A stretch of 64,000 nucleotides of DNA from Mobiluncus porci (GCF_009695935.1 NZ_VUMY01000002.1:116789-180788); one strand, 5' to 3'. Positions 6,567 to 17,435 are shown, counted from the first letter of the stretch. The notes: generated by a model not told the origin, from the letters alone. Numbers and translations are program-made.

Positions 6567-7598
6567 ATGAGTCGCTTAGAGCGTGGCTCAGAAGCGATTG
6601 GGTATGTTGGTGTTTTCTTTGTAGCTTTTGTCCTAGTCTTTGGTGTTATTGAACTTCTGCCGGGAATTGAGCTTGGTCCTATAGTGAAGTGCGCTATTTC
6701 AAGCGTTTCCGGGCAAGCTTCTCAGTGTGATGAAACAGTCTCGGCGATGCCTGACGAGGAATCGGAGTCTCCCGTTGATTCGGGAGACCGGGAGATGCAA
6801 AGGCGTGAGTCGAGGATTTCTCGGTTGGAAGACGAGGATAATCGTGAGCGGAGAGCCAGTCCTAGTCCGAGTGTTTCGTCTAAGCAGGGGAAAACTGGGA
6901 AAGGTACTAGCTCCGGCCTTGCTGGTCCGGGCGTTCCTGGGACGAAGAAACCTAAGATACCTGATGTCCCTGCCTGGCCTCCACGTGACGAAGGGTCGGG
7001 GCTCTATGCTTCTGAGTCTCCAAATGCTGGTGATTACGCGATGAAAGATGTTGTTGGTGTTGCAGCGAACGCTACTTCGGGGGCATGGCCTGAGGCCGCC
7101 AAGAATCTTCATCATTATCTTGAAAATTCGGGTAAACCGCTTGAGCAGGATGTTGATGGGATGCTGAAAGACAGCGTCAGTTTTAAAGAGCAAGCTGCAA
7201 TCACTCAAAAAGAGGTAATAAAGAGTGCAATATCTGAGGCTAAAGGTGACGGCGGAGACGGACCAATTACATACCCCGTAAATACCGGATGGAATGCATT
7301 TTATTTTACGGACAGTGATAATTGGTTTTACGCTTTGGGCGGGATTTCCTATAATTGGACGGGTTATGTAACAGTTTTTCCGCCCAGTCAGCTTGGTGGT
7401 GAGTGGTCTTATGACTGGTTTGGTCAGGTGAATATTTATGATCGATACAATTGGGATGGGACTAAGTCGACTAAGATTGGTCCTTTCAATGTAACCGATA
7501 AGCAGTTGGGGAGATTCCATGTTGTTGGTCTGGCGCAGGAATATGATGCTGTGGGATCGTCTTCGCAGTTGCATGAGAAAGGGAGTTTGCGGCCATGA
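6567..7598 (+). CDS. Secreted protein with pilin-like N-terminus and C-terminal module
   Basis: I prefer the ATG at 6567, with GGGGGG just upstream and the start MSRLERGSEAIGYVGVF; the ATG at 6528 adds 13 residues and has no ribosome site. The N-terminus has the same plan as the protein at 2207-3619: a short charged leader, Gly-Ser, one hydrophobic segment, then a short segment ending in a Cys (VKCAISS). Residues about 60-155 are a Ser/Pro/Arg/Glu-rich linker. The C-terminal 110 residues are aromatic-rich and end with DRYNWDGTKST, GPFNVTD and GLAQEYDAVGSS, a pattern I associate with the tails of other actinobacterial secreted proteins, from memory. It overlaps the following lipoprotein gene by ATGA. 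Confidence 0.65.
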   Translation: MSRLERGSEAIGYVGVFFVAFVLVFGVIELLPGIELGPIVKCAISSVSGQASQCDETVSAMPDEESESPVDSGDREMQRRESRISRLEDEDNRERRASPSPSVSSKQGKTGKGTSSGLAGPGVPGTKKPKIPDVPAWPPRDEGSGLYASESPNAGDYAMKDVVGVAANATSGAWPEAAKNLHHYLENSGKPLEQDVDGMLKDSVSFKEQAAITQKEVIKSAISEAKGDGGDGPITYPVNTGWNAFYFTDSDNWFYALGGISYNWTGYVTVFPPSQLGGEWSYDWFGQVNIYDRYNWDGTKSTKIGPFNVTDKQLGRFHVVGLAQEYDAVGSSSQLHEKGSLRP

Positions 7599-8092
7599 GT
7601 GGGCGTAGTGTGTTTGGTTTGATTTTTTCTGGCCTGGTTTTGCTGGGGTCTTTGGCCGGTTGCGCCACGTCTAATGCAGAGGTTTCTCCCTCGCCCTCCT
7701 CGCCCTTAGAGGTGAGCGGTGATGTGACTGAGCAAGCGAAACAAGCCCTCGCAAAGGGTGGACTGGAACTGCCGGCGGGCGCCACCAACGTAACCTATGA
7801 AAGAGTGCAAGATGAACAAAACCCATATAAAGATCTTTATAGAATAACTTTTGATTTATCTTCACAAAAAGCTCTTAAATACTGTGAAGAACAGGGCGTT
7901 GGACCAGGCTTTAGTGGAGACATAGTTGCATCTCAAGCAAAAATTAATTTTGGGTTTGTTCCTGATGAGTCTCAGCTTAAGTCGCGTTGTGATTCTTTGT
8001 GGGATGAGGATTTGAGGTGGAATCGGGCGATTACGGTCAATGATGAGAATCCTGCCACAGTCTGGGTTGCGGTCGGTCTCATGGGGCGTTGA
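7595..8092 (+). CDS. Lipoprotein, partner of the pilin-like protein upstream
   Basis: The ATG at 7595 overlaps the stop of the upstream gene (ATGA), so the two are translationally coupled. The 165-residue product has a signal peptide with the lipobox LAGC, a short Ser/Pro linker, then a domain of about 110 residues with two Cys (KYCEEQ and KSRCDS) that could form a disulfide outside the cell. I do not recognise the family. The last 27 codons are duplicated at 6336-6418. The gene converges on the prepilin peptidase gene with a 14-base gap. Its role as the cognate partner or immunity protein of the upstream product is inferred from coupling and from the parallel pair at 1669-3619. Confidence 0.7.
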   Translation: MSGRSVFGLIFSGLVLLGSLAGCATSNAEVSPSPSSPLEVSGDVTEQAKQALAKGGLELPAGATNVTYERVQDEQNPYKDLYRITFDLSSQKALKYCEEQGVGPGFSGDIVASQAKINFGFVPDESQLKSRCDSLWDEDLRWNRAITVNDENPATVWVAVGLMGR

Positions 8093-8106
8093 TTCCAGGT
8101 AGCCTA

Positions 8107-8859
8107 TCAGGTGAAAGCAGGAAGTGCGAGGACTATTATCGCGCCGAGAGCCATGAATGGGCCAAAGGGGATGAAGGATTTAAGCGTTATTTTGCGGGTG
8201 AGGATTAATCCTACGCCAATAATAAGTGCCAGTGTATAAGCCGCAATTGTTCCGAGAATAAGGTGGGTCCAGGATAGGTATCCAAGAACGAGACCGATGC
8301 TTCCTGACAGCTTCACGTCACCAAGTCCCATGCCGTGACCGGCTGAAATAAATGCCTGTAAAAAATAAACTGCGACCAAGGCGAGACCGGCCAGAAAAGC
8401 CCGACCGATAGCCGCCGGAGACGACTCAACAAGACCGACCACTATCACGCCAATCGCGCAGACCAGCAAAAGGGGATAGGTGATTCGGTTCGGGAGGCGG
8501 TAGGAAGCTAGATCGACATAGGAAAGAAGCACCAGACCCCCACCCAATATCATGGATAATAAAGCGAAAGCCGGACGATTCCCCCAAACAAAACCGAGCA
8601 ATCCCAGAAAAACAGCCATCGTGAAAGGCAGTGATCTTGGCGGAAGAACTATGCCTTTCTCAGGGGGTACTGACTTGGCGTTTTCCTCTGAACGAGGTTC
8701 GGCGGTGGAGTAAGCGGAGCCGGAAGAACCAGCTGGAAGATAGCGTTTTTCCCGCAGATAACTCTGAGCTGTGATTCCTCCGAGAGTGCCGAACATAAGA
8801 CCGATGATAAGAAAGACCGTCCGCTGTGCGATTGTGAATCCAAACCACCCCAGAGCCAT
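8107..8859 (-). CDS. Prepilin peptidase, A24 family (short form)
   Basis: This is a 250-residue membrane aspartic protease that would cut prepilin-type signals at the inner face of the membrane. The two catalytic Asp are in SYVDLASYRLPNR and GLGDVKLSG, the classic D-x-LP and GxGDxK motifs, and IPFGPFMALGA is the usual final helix. About seven hydrophobic segments are visible. The N-terminal methyltransferase domain of the long form is absent; instead there is a hydrophilic loop rich in Ser, Glu and Pro at about residues 36-75. It lies 2 bases after the TadG-like gene, in one operon. Likely substrates are Flp-type pilins and, by inference, the two pilin-like proteins of this region. Confidence 0.85.
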   Translation of the reverse strand: MALGWFGFTIAQRTVFLIIGLMFGTLGGITAQSYLREKRYLPAGSSGSAYSTAEPRSEENAKSVPPEKGIVLPPRSLPFTMAVFLGLLGFVWGNRPAFALLSMILGGGLVLLSYVDLASYRLPNRITYPLLLVCAIGVIVVGLVESSPAAIGRAFLAGLALVAVYFLQAFISAGHGMGLGDVKLSGSIGLVLGYLSWTHLILGTIAAYTLALIIGVGLILTRKITLKSFIPFGPFMALGAIIVLALPAFT

Positions 8860-8861
8860 TG

Positions 8862-9599
8862 CTAACCCACCAGATGTGGATCAAATTGCTTCGCGATATC
8901 GTCTTGCGAAGTCAAAACCACGTTTGGTTCTTTCCAGTGAAGCTCCACATCGAGCTCTATTTCACCGCAATTTACATTACCGGAAACAAAAATGTCCGGA
9001 TCTTCCTCCGGCAGGGAAAACGTGGCGGTTGTGGAATCCCCACCTTCCTCACCTTCTGTTGCTGCATTCGCGGCAGCTAAGGACTCCAAATAGGCCTCGA
9101 TCTTATCATCAAGCTCTGCTTGCAAATCGCTTGTGTCGCAACTCGAGACTTTTGCTCCCAGAGTAGAGACGGCGGTTTCCTTCTCGAAATCACCAGAAGC
9201 GAACTTGGTGTTGCTCTGCACCATCACGCGATATTCGTTTTGGTTAATGGGGGAGCCGGAGATTAATTTGGCATCGTTCTTCTGTGCAAACGTCCTAGCA
9301 TTGGGCTTACCCAAGGTCAACTCTGACCAGCTTGGCGAACTGCCGTTGATATCATCGGTGAAAAGATCATGCATTTGCTCCACGTTGTAATCAGCCCAAG
9401 CCAATGCCGAGGCATCTGCGGACACCTGGAGACGATCCATCTGGTCACCTATGGCGGAAAGCTTGATCACGTAGGTAAAACCGAAAGCCAGCAGTAGTAG
9501 GCCGAAGAAAATCATCAGGATAGCCATGCCGCCACCGCTTTCTTCTCGGAGAAATCGGAGTCTTCTCATGGTGTCGAGTCTCAATCGTAGCCTAGTCAT
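8862..9599 (-). CDS. TadG/TadE-like pseudopilin-type membrane protein
   Basis: I chose the ATG at 9599 because AAAAGGA stands 5 bases ahead; the frame extends to 9638 without a ribosome site. The 245-residue product has a strongly basic N-terminus, ESGGGMAILMIFFGLLLLAF, and then QMDRLQVSADASALAWAD, which matches the N-terminal region of TadG-like Flp pilus-assembly proteins (the AADAAALA-type block). The rest is a polar extracytoplasmic domain with three Cys and an acidic Ala-rich stretch. It is followed after 2 bases by the prepilin peptidase. The rest of a tad operon (tadA, tadB, tadC, flp) is not in the window. Confidence 0.7.
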   Translation of the reverse strand: MTRLRLRLDTMRRLRFLREESGGGMAILMIFFGLLLLAFGFTYVIKLSAIGDQMDRLQVSADASALAWADYNVEQMHDLFTDDINGSSPSWSELTLGKPNARTFAQKNDAKLISGSPINQNEYRVMVQSNTKFASGDFEKETAVSTLGAKVSSCDTSDLQAELDDKIEAYLESLAAANAATEGEEGGDSTTATFSLPEEDPDIFVSGNVNCGEIELDVELHWKEPNVVLTSQDDIAKQFDPHLVG

Positions 9600-9954
9600 T
9601 TTTTCCTTTTCGCGAATAATCCATCTTCTAACCCTCACAGCAAGTTTACAGGTTTATTCAAGCTTGGATAATCGGCCTAGTCGGGAAATGCTTAGCGGTG
9701 GTAGGGGCGGTTCCGATTTTGCGTAAAGAAGCGGGGTGAAACGGAACCGTCCCCGCGGCTACGCTCAACTGTGAAATTGCAGGGGAGGAGGCAAATGTGC
9801 TAGAGTTAGCACTTGCGTTTACTGAGTCCGAGGCGGCCTGTGACCTGCGGTTTTGCAAAAAGTGCGCGTGAAGCCGACAGCCAGAGCGACAGCGAGGGGC
9901 CAGTTGTTCAAACGCCGGTGCGCACCACCAAGTGATTAAAAGGAAGAGGAAGCC
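9600..9954. promoter_or_regulatory. Divergent intergenic region upstream of rpoB
   Basis: The 355-base gap holds the start regions of the TadG-like gene (minus) and rpoB (plus). It contains one copy of the hairpin repeat (9704-9754). The last 20 bases are purine-rich (GGAAGAGGAAG) and serve the TTG start of rpoB. I cannot pick a single rpoB promoter with confidence. No rplJ or rplL gene is present. Confidence 0.4.
9704..9754. repeat. Dispersed hairpin repeat, copy 1 of 3
   Basis: This imperfect inverted repeat starts with GGGGCGGTTCCG and ends with CGGAACCGTCCCC, with an ATTTTGCGTAA-type core. Related copies stand at 17436-17490 and 34940-34994. All are intergenic and 51-55 bases long. Confidence 0.55.
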
Positions 9955-12900
9955 TTGGCTGCCAGCACGCCTAAAACCGAAGAAACTCCATTCCGTGTTT
10001 CTTTTGCTCAAATCAACGAACCCATGACCCCGCCAAATCTTTTGGCCCTGCAAACCGAGTCTTTTGACTGGTTCCTCGGAAACGAGGCTTGGCAGGCGCG
10101 GGTCGCCGAAGCCAAAAAGACCGGCGATAAGCACGTCCCGACGACCTCGGGCCTGCAAGAAGTCCTGAACGAAATGTCTCCTATCGAGGACGCGGGCGGG
10201 ACGATGAGCCTGTCTTTCAAGGACTACACCCTGGACGATCCCACCCACACGATTGATGAGTGTAAGGATAAGGACCTCACCTACGACGCCCCGATGTTCG
10301 TCACCGCCGAGTTCATCACCGCGGAGACCGGCGAAATCAAGACCCAAACCGTCTTCATGGGTAATTTCCCCTTGATGACCCCGCGCGGGACTTTCATCAT
10401 CAACGGCACTGAACGTGTCGTCGTCTCCCAGCTCGTGCGTTCCCCCGGGGTTTACTTCGAGAAAACCGCCGACAAGACCTCTGACCGCGATATTTACCTC
10501 GGCAAGGTGATTCCATCTCGCGGGGCATGGCTTGAGTTTGAAATCGACAAGCGCGACTCGGTCGGCGTGCGCATCGACCGCAAGCGCAAGCAATCCGCCA
10601 CGATTTTCTTGAAAGCCATGGGTATGAGCGCCGCGGAAATCCGCGAGGCCTTCAAAGATTTCCCGATGATGCTCGAGACCCTCGAAAAAGACGGCGCCAT
10701 CGAAACCCAAGACCAGGCTCTTGAAGACATCTACCGCAAGATTCGCCCGGGTGAGCCGCCGAGCGCGGAGGCCGGTCGCGCACTGCTCCACAACTTCTAC
10801 ACCAACCCGAAGCGTTACGACCTCGCGGAAGTGGGACGTTACAAGATCAACAAGAAGCTCGGAGTGGACCGTGACATGGACGGTCGCACCCTGAACCTGA
10901 CCGATATGGTCGCAGCCTTCCGCTACCTGCTGGCGCTGCGCGAAGGCGCGGACACGGTCGAAGTCAAGGACGCGAACGACAAGCCGGTAGAACTCAAGAT
11001 TAAAACCGACGATATCGACCACTTCGGCAATCGCCGCGTTCGCGCCGTGGGCGAACTCATCCAGCTCCAGGTCCGCACCGGCATGTCCCGCATGGAACGC
11101 GTGGTGCGCGAACGCATGTCCACCCAGGACATGGAGGCCATCACCCCGAACAGCCTCATCAACATCCGTCCGGTTGTGGCGGCGATGAAGGAATTCTTCG
11201 GGACCTCCCAGCTCAGCCAATTTATGGATCAAAACAACCCGCTCGCGGGCCTGACCCACAAGCGGCGCCTCTCCGCACTCGGCCCCGGGGGCCTCTCCCG
11301 CGACCGTGCGGGCATGGAGGTACGTGACGTTCACCCCTCCCACTACGGGCGGATGTGTCCGGTGGAAACTCCGGAAGGCCCGAACATTGGCCTGATTGGG
11401 TCGCTGGCAACCTTCGCGCGCATCAACCCCTTCGGGTTTGTGGAAACCCCTTACCGCGTCGTGAAGAAGGGTGTCGTCACTGACGAAATCCACTACATCA
11501 CCGCAGACGACGAGGAAGGCCTGAATATCGCCCAGGCCTCCGCGAAGCTCACCGAGGACAATCACTTTGTGGAAAAGGAAGTTCTGTGCCGTTCCACCGG
11601 TGGGGATCCGGTCTTGGTCGAGCCCGAGGAAGTCGATTTGATGGACGTTTCGGCCCGCCAGATGGTTTCGGTGGCGACCGCCATGATTCCGTTCCTCGAA
11701 CACGATGACGCTAACCGCGCGCTGATGGGCGCAAACATGCAGCGCCAGGCCGTGCCGCTCTTGAAGACCGAGTCGCCGCTGGTCGGAACCGGTATCGAGA
11801 AGCGCGCCGCGGTTGACGCCGGCGATGTCGTTATCGCCAAGAACGCCGGCGTGGTCACCGAAGTGAGCGCCGACCTCGTCAAGATGCAAACCGACGAGGG
11901 CGAGACTGATACCTATAAACTCGAGAAGTTCCAGCGCTCCAACCAGGGTAACTGTTACAACCAGCAAGTGGTGGTCTCCGAAGGCCAGCGCCTCGAAAAG
12001 GGCGACGTTATCGCTGATGGGCCGGCGACCGACCGTGGCGAGATGGCTCTCGGGAAGAACCTCCTCGTGGCTTATATGTCTTGGGAAGGCCTAAACTATG
12101 AGGACGCGATTATCGTTTCCCAGCGGGTCGTTTCCGAAGATCTCCTGACCTCAATCCACATTGAGGAACACGAAATCGATGCCCGCGAGACGAAACTCGG
12201 GCCGGAAGAAATCACTCGCGATATCCCGAACGTGTCCGAAGCGGCTCGTAAGGATCTCGATGACCGCGGGATTATCCGTGTCGGCGCGGAGGTTCACGCC
12301 GGCGATATTCTCGTCGGCAAGATCACCCCGAAAGGCGAGACGGAGTTGACCTCCGAGGAGCGCTTGCTGCGCGCCATCCTTGGGGAAAAGGCCAAAGAGG
12401 CTCGCGACACTTCCTTGCGCGTCCCCCACGGCGAGTCCGGCATTGTCATCGCGGTAAAGGAGTTCTCCGACGAGGATGAAGATTCCGAGTTGGCTCCCGG
12501 TGTGAACCACATGGTGCGCGTCTACATCGCCCAGCGCCGCAAGATTACGGTCGGCGACAAGATGTCGGGACGCCACGGCAACAAGGGCTGTATCTCCAAG
12601 ATTCTCCCCGTGGAAGACATGCCGTTCCTCGAAGACGGCACTCCGGTTGACATCATGTTGAACCCGATGGGTGTCCCGGGCCGTATGAACATCGGCCAGG
12701 TTCTCGAGTTCCACTTGGGTTGGATGGCCCACGAAGGCTGGGATGTCACCAAGGCGCTGGAGTCCGGAGAAGATTGGGCGAAACACGTGCCGCTGCCGAC
12801 CGCCGAGCCGGGACAGCACGTCGCCACTCCGGTTTTCGACGGCGCCGAGGCCGATGTGATTACGGGAATGCTCCAAAACACGCGGGTTCGCGACGGCTAC

Positions 12901-13455
12901 GACCACCAGCTCATTGACGCTGACGGTAAAGCCCAGCTCTTTGATGGACGCTCCGGCGAGCCCTTCCCCTACCGGATTGCGGTGGGCTACAAGTACATGC
13001 TGAAGCTCCACCACTTGGTGGACGACAAGATTCACGCCCGTTCCACCGGCCCCTACTCGATGATCACCCAACAGCCGCTCGGCGGTAAAGCCCAGTTCGG
13101 CGGCCAGCGCTTTGGTGAGATGGAAGTTTGGGCCCTCGAGGCTTACGGTGCGGCTTATGCCCTGCAAGAGATTTTGACCGTGAAGTCCGATGACGTGCAG
13201 GGGCGCGTGAAGGTCTACGAGTCGATTGTTCGCGGGGTGGATCTTCCCCAACCGGGCATCCCCGAGTCTTTCCGTGTTTTGATGCAGGAAATGCGCTCCC
13301 TGTGCCTGAATGTTGAGGTGCTGGACTTTGATGGCAACGCCATTGACATGCGCGACGACGAAGACGAGGCGAGCCGCGGGGCGGCGAAGTTGGGCTTCGA
13401 TTTGTCGAAGCGACCCAATGCTCCGGGTATGGCTTTGACTATGGACGAAATCTAA
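9955..13455 (+). CDS. rpoB: DNA-directed RNA polymerase subunit beta
   Basis: RpoB forms, with RpoC, the catalytic core of RNA polymerase. The 1166-residue length is normal for actinobacteria. The start is a TTG ([13 protein letters not shown]) after GGAAGAGGAAG. Recognisable blocks are the N-terminal lobe (RSPGVYFEK), the rifampicin region from about residue 416 ([30 protein letters not shown]), the [10 protein letters not shown] block, the [20 protein letters not shown] block and the C-terminal [20 protein letters not shown] clamp. The key rifampicin-contact residues look wild type (Asp, His and Ser in the usual places). rpoC follows after 29 bases. The usual rplJ-rplL neighbours are missing upstream; the accessory block occupies that place. 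Confidence 0.98.
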   Translation: MAASTPKTEETPFRVSFAQINEPMTPPNLLALQTESFDWFLGNEAWQARVAEAKKTGDKHVPTTSGLQEVLNEMSPIEDAGGTMSLSFKDYTLDDPTHTIDECKDKDLTYDAPMFVTAEFITAETGEIKTQTVFMGNFPLMTPRGTFIINGTERVVVSQLVRSPGVYFEKTADKTSDRDIYLGKVIPSRGAWLEFEIDKRDSVGVRIDRKRKQSATIFLKAMGMSAAEIREAFKDFPMMLETLEKDGAIETQDQALEDIYRKIRPGEPPSAEAGRALLHNFYTNPKRYDLAEVGRYKINKKLGVDRDMDGRTLNLTDMVAAFRYLLALREGADTVEVKDANDKPVELKIKTDDIDHFGNRRVRAVGELIQLQVRTGMSRMERVVRERMSTQDMEAITPNSLINIRPVVAAMKEFFGTSQLSQFMDQNNPLAGLTHKRRLSALGPGGLSRDRAGMEVRDVHPSHYGRMCPVETPEGPNIGLIGSLATFARINPFGFVETPYRVVKKGVVTDEIHYITADDEEGLNIAQASAKLTEDNHFVEKEVLCRSTGGDPVLVEPEEVDLMDVSARQMVSVATAMIPFLEHDDANRALMGANMQRQAVPLLKTESPLVGTGIEKRAAVDAGDVVIAKNAGVVTEVSADLVKMQTDEGETDTYKLEKFQRSNQGNCYNQQVVVSEGQRLEKGDVIADGPATDRGEMALGKNLLVAYMSWEGLNYEDAIIVSQRVVSEDLLTSIHIEEHEIDARETKLGPEEITRDIPNVSEAARKDLDDRGIIRVGAEVHAGDILVGKITPKGETELTSEERLLRAILGEKAKEARDTSLRVPHGESGIVIAVKEFSDEDEDSELAPGVNHMVRVYIAQRRKITVGDKMSGRHGNKGCISKILPVEDMPFLEDGTPVDIMLNPMGVPGRMNIGQVLEFHLGWMAHEGWDVTKALESGEDWAKHVPLPTAEPGQHVATPVFDGAEADVITGMLQNTRVRDGYDHQLIDADGKAQLFDGRSGEPFPYRIAVGYKYMLKLHHLVDDKIHARSTGPYSMITQQPLGGKAQFGGQRFGEMEVWALEAYGAAYALQEILTVKSDDVQGRVKVYESIVRGVDLPQPGIPESFRVLMQEMRSLCLNVEVLDFDGNAIDMRDDEDEASRGAAKLGFDLSKRPNAPGMALTMDEI

Positions 13456-13484
13456 GAGGACTGGCGGAAAGGTAAGAGAAAACA

Positions 13485-16400
13485 ATGATCGATGCGAATA
13501 AATTTGCTGCCCTGCACATTGGGCTGGCAACCGAAGAGGACATCAACCGCTGGTCTCACGGTGAAGTTCAGAAACCCGAAACCATCAACTACCGCACGTT
13601 GAAGCCGGAAAAAGACGGCCTGTTCGACGAGCGGATTTTCGGGCCGACCAAGGACTGGGAATGCGCTTGTGGAAAGTACAAGCACGTGCGCTACAAGGGC
13701 ATCGTGTGTGAGCGTTGCGGCGTGGAGGTGACGCGCTCCAAGGTGCGTCGTGAGCGGATGGGTCACATCAAGCTCGCCGCCCCTGTGACCCACATCTGGT
13801 ATTTCAAGGGCGTGCCGTCTCGACTCGGCTACCTTTTGAACCTGGCGCCGAAAGACCTCGAAAAGGTCATCTACTTCGCGGCCTACATGATTACGTGGGT
13901 GGACGAGGAGCGTCGCCACAAGGATCTTGCGGATATGCAAAAAGAGTCCGATTTGGCTCGCGAACAAATCGAGAAGAACCGCGACCTGGACGTGGAGAAA
14001 CGCGCCCAGAAGATGGAAGAAGACATGGCGGCCCTTGAAAAAGAAGGCGCCGAGAAGTCTGACCTCGACAAGGTGAAGCGCGCCGGCGAGAAGGAGATGC
14101 GCGCGATTCGCCACCAGGCCGAAACCGATTTGAAACTTCACGACGAGGTTTGGGATCGCTTCAAGACCCTGAAGGTCGGCGACCTCGAGGGCAACGAGCT
14201 CGTATACCGCGAGATGTATGCGCTCTACGGCACTTATTTCAAGGGCGGCATGGGCGCCCAGGCGGTCAAGGATCGCTTGGAGTCTTTCGATTTGGAGGGC
14301 GAAGCCACGGAGCTCAAAGAGGTCGTGGAGACGAAGACGGGTCAGCAAAAGACCCGCGCTTTGAAGCGCTTGAAGGTTATTAATGCCTTCTTGAAGACCG
14401 GAAAGCCGGCCTCCGCGATGGTGTTGGATTCGATTCCGGTTATCCCTCCGGATTTGCGCCCGATGGTGCAGTTGGACGGCGGTCGTTTCGCGACTTCGGA
14501 CTTGAACGACCTGTACCGTCGCGTCATCAACCGCAACAACCGTTTGCGTCGCCTCCAGGACTTGAACGCTCCGGACATCATCGTCAACAACGAGAAGCGC
14601 ATGTTGCAGGAGGCCGTTGACGCCTTGTTCGACAATGGCCGTCGCGGTCGTCCCGTGACCGGCCCAGGTAACCGCGCCTTGAAGTCGCTGTCCGACATGC
14701 TCAAAGGCAAGCAGGGTCGTTTCCGCCAAAACCTGCTCGGTAAGCGCGTGGACTACTCGGGGCGTTCCGTTATCGTGGTCGGCCCGCAGTTGAAGCTCCA
14801 CCAGTGCGGTTTGCCGAAAGAAATGGCGTTGGAACTCTTCAAGCCCTTCGTGATGAAGGTCTTGGTCGAAAACGCCACGGCGCAAAACGTCAAAGCCGCC
14901 AAGCGCATGGTGGAGCGCGGCGCCGCGGAAGTGTGGGACGTCCTTGATGAAGTCATCACGAACCATCCAGTGTTGTTGAACCGTGCTCCGACCCTTCACC
15001 GTTTGGGCATCCAGGCTTTCGAGCCGCTCTTGGTCGAAGGTCGCGCGATCCAGCTCCACCCGCTCGTTTGTGGCGCGTTCAACGCGGACTTCGACGGGGA
15101 CCAGATGGCGGTTCACGTGCCGCTGTCGGCTGAGGCGCAGGCAGAAGCGCGCGTCTTGATGCTTAGTTCCAACAACATCTTGAAGCCTTCTGACGGTCGT
15201 CCGGTGACCATGCCTTCTCAGGACATGATTATCGGAATCTATCACCTGACTTCGGAAGAGGACCCGACGATGGTTCACAACCCGAAGTTCGACGATAAGG
15301 GTGAGCGCGTGTTGAAGCGCTACACGTCTCCGGCGGAGGCGCGTTTGGCTTTCGACAACGATGATTTGGCCTTGCAAGAGACCTGCATCATCCGGATGGA
15401 GCCCGGTGACGTCCCGCCCGAGGACATGGAGATGCCCGCGGATTGGCAGCCGGGGGATCGCTTCGAGCTGGAAACTTCGCTCGGACGAGTGATCTTTAAT
15501 GACACTTTGCCGCGCGAATACCCGTTCATTAACTACGTGGTGGCGAAGAAACAGCTCGGCAAGATCGTCAACGACCTCGCGGAGTTGTATCCGAAGGCCG
15601 AGATTGAGGTGTCCTTGGATGCCTTGAAGTCCTTCGGTTTCCACTGGTCGACCTGGTCTGGCATCACGATTTCCTTTACTGACGTCGTGCCGCCGGACAC
15701 GAAACCGGCCATATTGGAGAAATACGAGAACATGGCCGCGGACATCCAGTCTGATTACGACCTCGGTGCGATCACTGAGGAAGACCGTTATTCGGGCTTG
15801 ATTAAGCTCTGGGAGGCAGCCACGAACGAGGTTGCGAAGGCGATGGAAGAGAACTTCCCCGAGCGCAACACGGTTTACCGCATGGTGAAGTCCGGGGCAC
15901 GCGGTAACTGGTCCCAGATTCGCCAGATTGCCGGTATGCGCGGGCTCGTGTCCGACCCGAAGCAGCGCTTGATTGAGCGTCCGATTAAGTCGAACTACCG
16001 CGAAGGCCTGTCCGTTTTGGAATACTTCATCGCGACCCACGGCGCGCGCAAGGGCTTGGCCGATACCGCGCTCCGTACTGCGGAATCCGGTTACCTGACC
16101 CGTCGTTTGGTGGACGTTTCGCAAGACGTCATCATTCGGGAGTCCGATTGTGGAACCCGCCGCGGTTTGAAGATCGTGATTGGGCAAAAGCTTGATGACG
16201 GCACGGTCGAGGCCGATGAGCTCGTCGAGACCACGGCTTTCGCGCGGACTCTCGCGCGAGACGCAGTGGACGAGGACGGGAACGTGGTTTTGGCTGCGGG
16301 CGAAGACGTCGGTGACGTTGCGATTCGCAAACTCTTGAAGGCGGGGATTACCGAGATTACGGTCCGTTCCGTCTTGACCTGTGAGGCTCCGGTCGGGACC

Positions 16401-17390
16401 TGTGCCGCTTGCTACGGGCGCTCCTTGGCTACCGGTAAGCGGGTAGACATCGGTGAAGCGGTAGGCATCATTGCCGCGCAATCCATTGGTGAACCCGGTA
16501 CCCAGCTCACGATGCGTACCTTCCACACGGGTGGCGCCCAGTCTGGCTCCGACATTACCCAGGGTCTGCCCCGTGTCCAGGAGCTTTTCGAGGCGCGTAC
16601 CCCGAAGGGCGAGGCAGCGATTACCGAAGCCGCAGGTCGGGTCAAGATTAACGACGATCCGGCGGGAGCCCGCGAGGTAATCGTGGTGCGCGATGACGGC
16701 AAGGAAGACCTCCACATTGAGGTTTCCCGCCGCCAGAAGCTCCTCGTGGAGGAAGGTGACCACATCGAGGTTGGCGAGAAGCTCACCGAAGGTCCGGTGG
16801 ACTTGAAGAAGCTCTTGCGAGTCAAGGGCCAGCAGGCGACCCAGAAGGCGCTCGTCAACGAGGTGCAGCAGGTCTACCACAGCCAGGGCGTGGATATTCA
16901 CGCTAAGCACATCGAGGTGATTGTTCGCCAGATGTTGCGTCGCGTGACCGTCCTGGAGGAAGTCGGTGACACCTCCTTCCTCCCCGGCGAACTCGTGGAC
17001 CAGGCCGTGTTCTTGGGAGAAAACCGCCGTATGGTTGAGCAGGGCAAACAGCCCGCTTCGGCGCGTCCGGAGTTGATGGGTATCACCAAGGCTTCGCTCG
17101 CGACCGATTCTTGGCTGTCGGCGGCCTCCTTCCAGGAGACGACCCGCGTCTTGACGGAAGCAGCGATGAACGGGACGAACGACCCGCTGTCGGGCTTGAA
17201 GGAAAACGTCATTCTCGGCAAGCTCATTCCCGCGGGAACCGGTTTGGCGCGTTACCGCAACGTGGAGATTAATCCTTCCGAGAAGGGCCGCGAGGCGTTG
17301 ATGGCGCAACTGCCGTACAACGACACGACCGGCTTCGGGGCATTCGACGATTTCTCGGAGACAAACCTCGACTTCCCCTTCGGGATTTAG
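13485..17390 (+). CDS. rpoC: DNA-directed RNA polymerase subunit beta prime
   Basis: RpoC holds the catalytic Mg site. The 1301-residue product shows the N-terminal zinc motif [20 protein letters not shown] (residues about 64-83), the [20 protein letters not shown] block, the NADFDGDQM catalytic triad of Asp at about residue 535, the trigger-loop region [18 protein letters not shown] and the second zinc site (CGTRRG, then [13 protein letters not shown]). An Ala/Glu/Lys-rich coiled-coil insertion at about residues 140-225 is the usual actinobacterial feature. The ATG is preceded by GGCGGAAAGG. It is cotranscribed with rpoB. The 3' end is followed directly by repeat sequence, not by a simple hairpin with T-run. 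Confidence 0.98.
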   Translation: MIDANKFAALHIGLATEEDINRWSHGEVQKPETINYRTLKPEKDGLFDERIFGPTKDWECACGKYKHVRYKGIVCERCGVEVTRSKVRRERMGHIKLAAPVTHIWYFKGVPSRLGYLLNLAPKDLEKVIYFAAYMITWVDEERRHKDLADMQKESDLAREQIEKNRDLDVEKRAQKMEEDMAALEKEGAEKSDLDKVKRAGEKEMRAIRHQAETDLKLHDEVWDRFKTLKVGDLEGNELVYREMYALYGTYFKGGMGAQAVKDRLESFDLEGEATELKEVVETKTGQQKTRALKRLKVINAFLKTGKPASAMVLDSIPVIPPDLRPMVQLDGGRFATSDLNDLYRRVINRNNRLRRLQDLNAPDIIVNNEKRMLQEAVDALFDNGRRGRPVTGPGNRALKSLSDMLKGKQGRFRQNLLGKRVDYSGRSVIVVGPQLKLHQCGLPKEMALELFKPFVMKVLVENATAQNVKAAKRMVERGAAEVWDVLDEVITNHPVLLNRAPTLHRLGIQAFEPLLVEGRAIQLHPLVCGAFNADFDGDQMAVHVPLSAEAQAEARVLMLSSNNILKPSDGRPVTMPSQDMIIGIYHLTSEEDPTMVHNPKFDDKGERVLKRYTSPAEARLAFDNDDLALQETCIIRMEPGDVPPEDMEMPADWQPGDRFELETSLGRVIFNDTLPREYPFINYVVAKKQLGKIVNDLAELYPKAEIEVSLDALKSFGFHWSTWSGITISFTDVVPPDTKPAILEKYENMAADIQSDYDLGAITEEDRYSGLIKLWEAATNEVAKAMEENFPERNTVYRMVKSGARGNWSQIRQIAGMRGLVSDPKQRLIERPIKSNYREGLSVLEYFIATHGARKGLADTALRTAESGYLTRRLVDVSQDVIIRESDCGTRRGLKIVIGQKLDDGTVEADELVETTAFARTLARDAVDEDGNVVLAAGEDVGDVAIRKLLKAGITEITVRSVLTCEAPVGTCAACYGRSLATGKRVDIGEAVGIIAAQSIGEPGTQLTMRTFHTGGAQSGSDITQGLPRVQELFEARTPKGEAAITEAAGRVKINDDPAGAREVIVVRDDGKEDLHIEVSRRQKLLVEEGDHIEVGEKLTEGPVDLKKLLRVKGQQATQKALVNEVQQVYHSQGVDIHAKHIEVIVRQMLRRVTVLEEVGDTSFLPGELVDQAVFLGENRRMVEQGKQPASARPELMGITKASLATDSWLSAASFQETTRVLTEAAMNGTNDPLSGLKENVILGKLIPAGTGLARYRNVEINPSEKGREALMAQLPYNDTTGFGAFDDFSETNLDFPFGI

Positions 17391-17394
17391 GTTT

Positions 17395-17421
17395 TACCAT
17401 CGGGGACGGGTCATTTTGATA
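17395..17421. repeat. Single arm of the dispersed palindrome family
   Basis: It begins TACCATCGGGGACGGGTCA and matches one arm of the palindromes at 17961-18018 and 63433-63490, with several mismatches. The partner arm is missing. It starts 5 bases after the rpoC stop. Confidence 0.5.
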
Positions 17422-17435
17422 AATTTCTAGCGGTC

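Noticed and set aside
11200..11330. Possible rifampicin-resistance changes in rpoB
   Set aside because: The visible residues of the cluster (Asp, His and Ser in their usual context) look wild type.
9658..11967. Minus-strand frame of 769 codons opposite rpoB
   Set aside because: It is an antisense shadow with a His/Arg/Val-rich composition and no domain. rpoB on the plus strand is certain.
13452..17309. Minus-strand frame of 1285 codons opposite rpoC
   Set aside because: It is the antisense shadow of rpoC, whose motifs are all intact. Codon bias in GC-rich genes often keeps this frame open.
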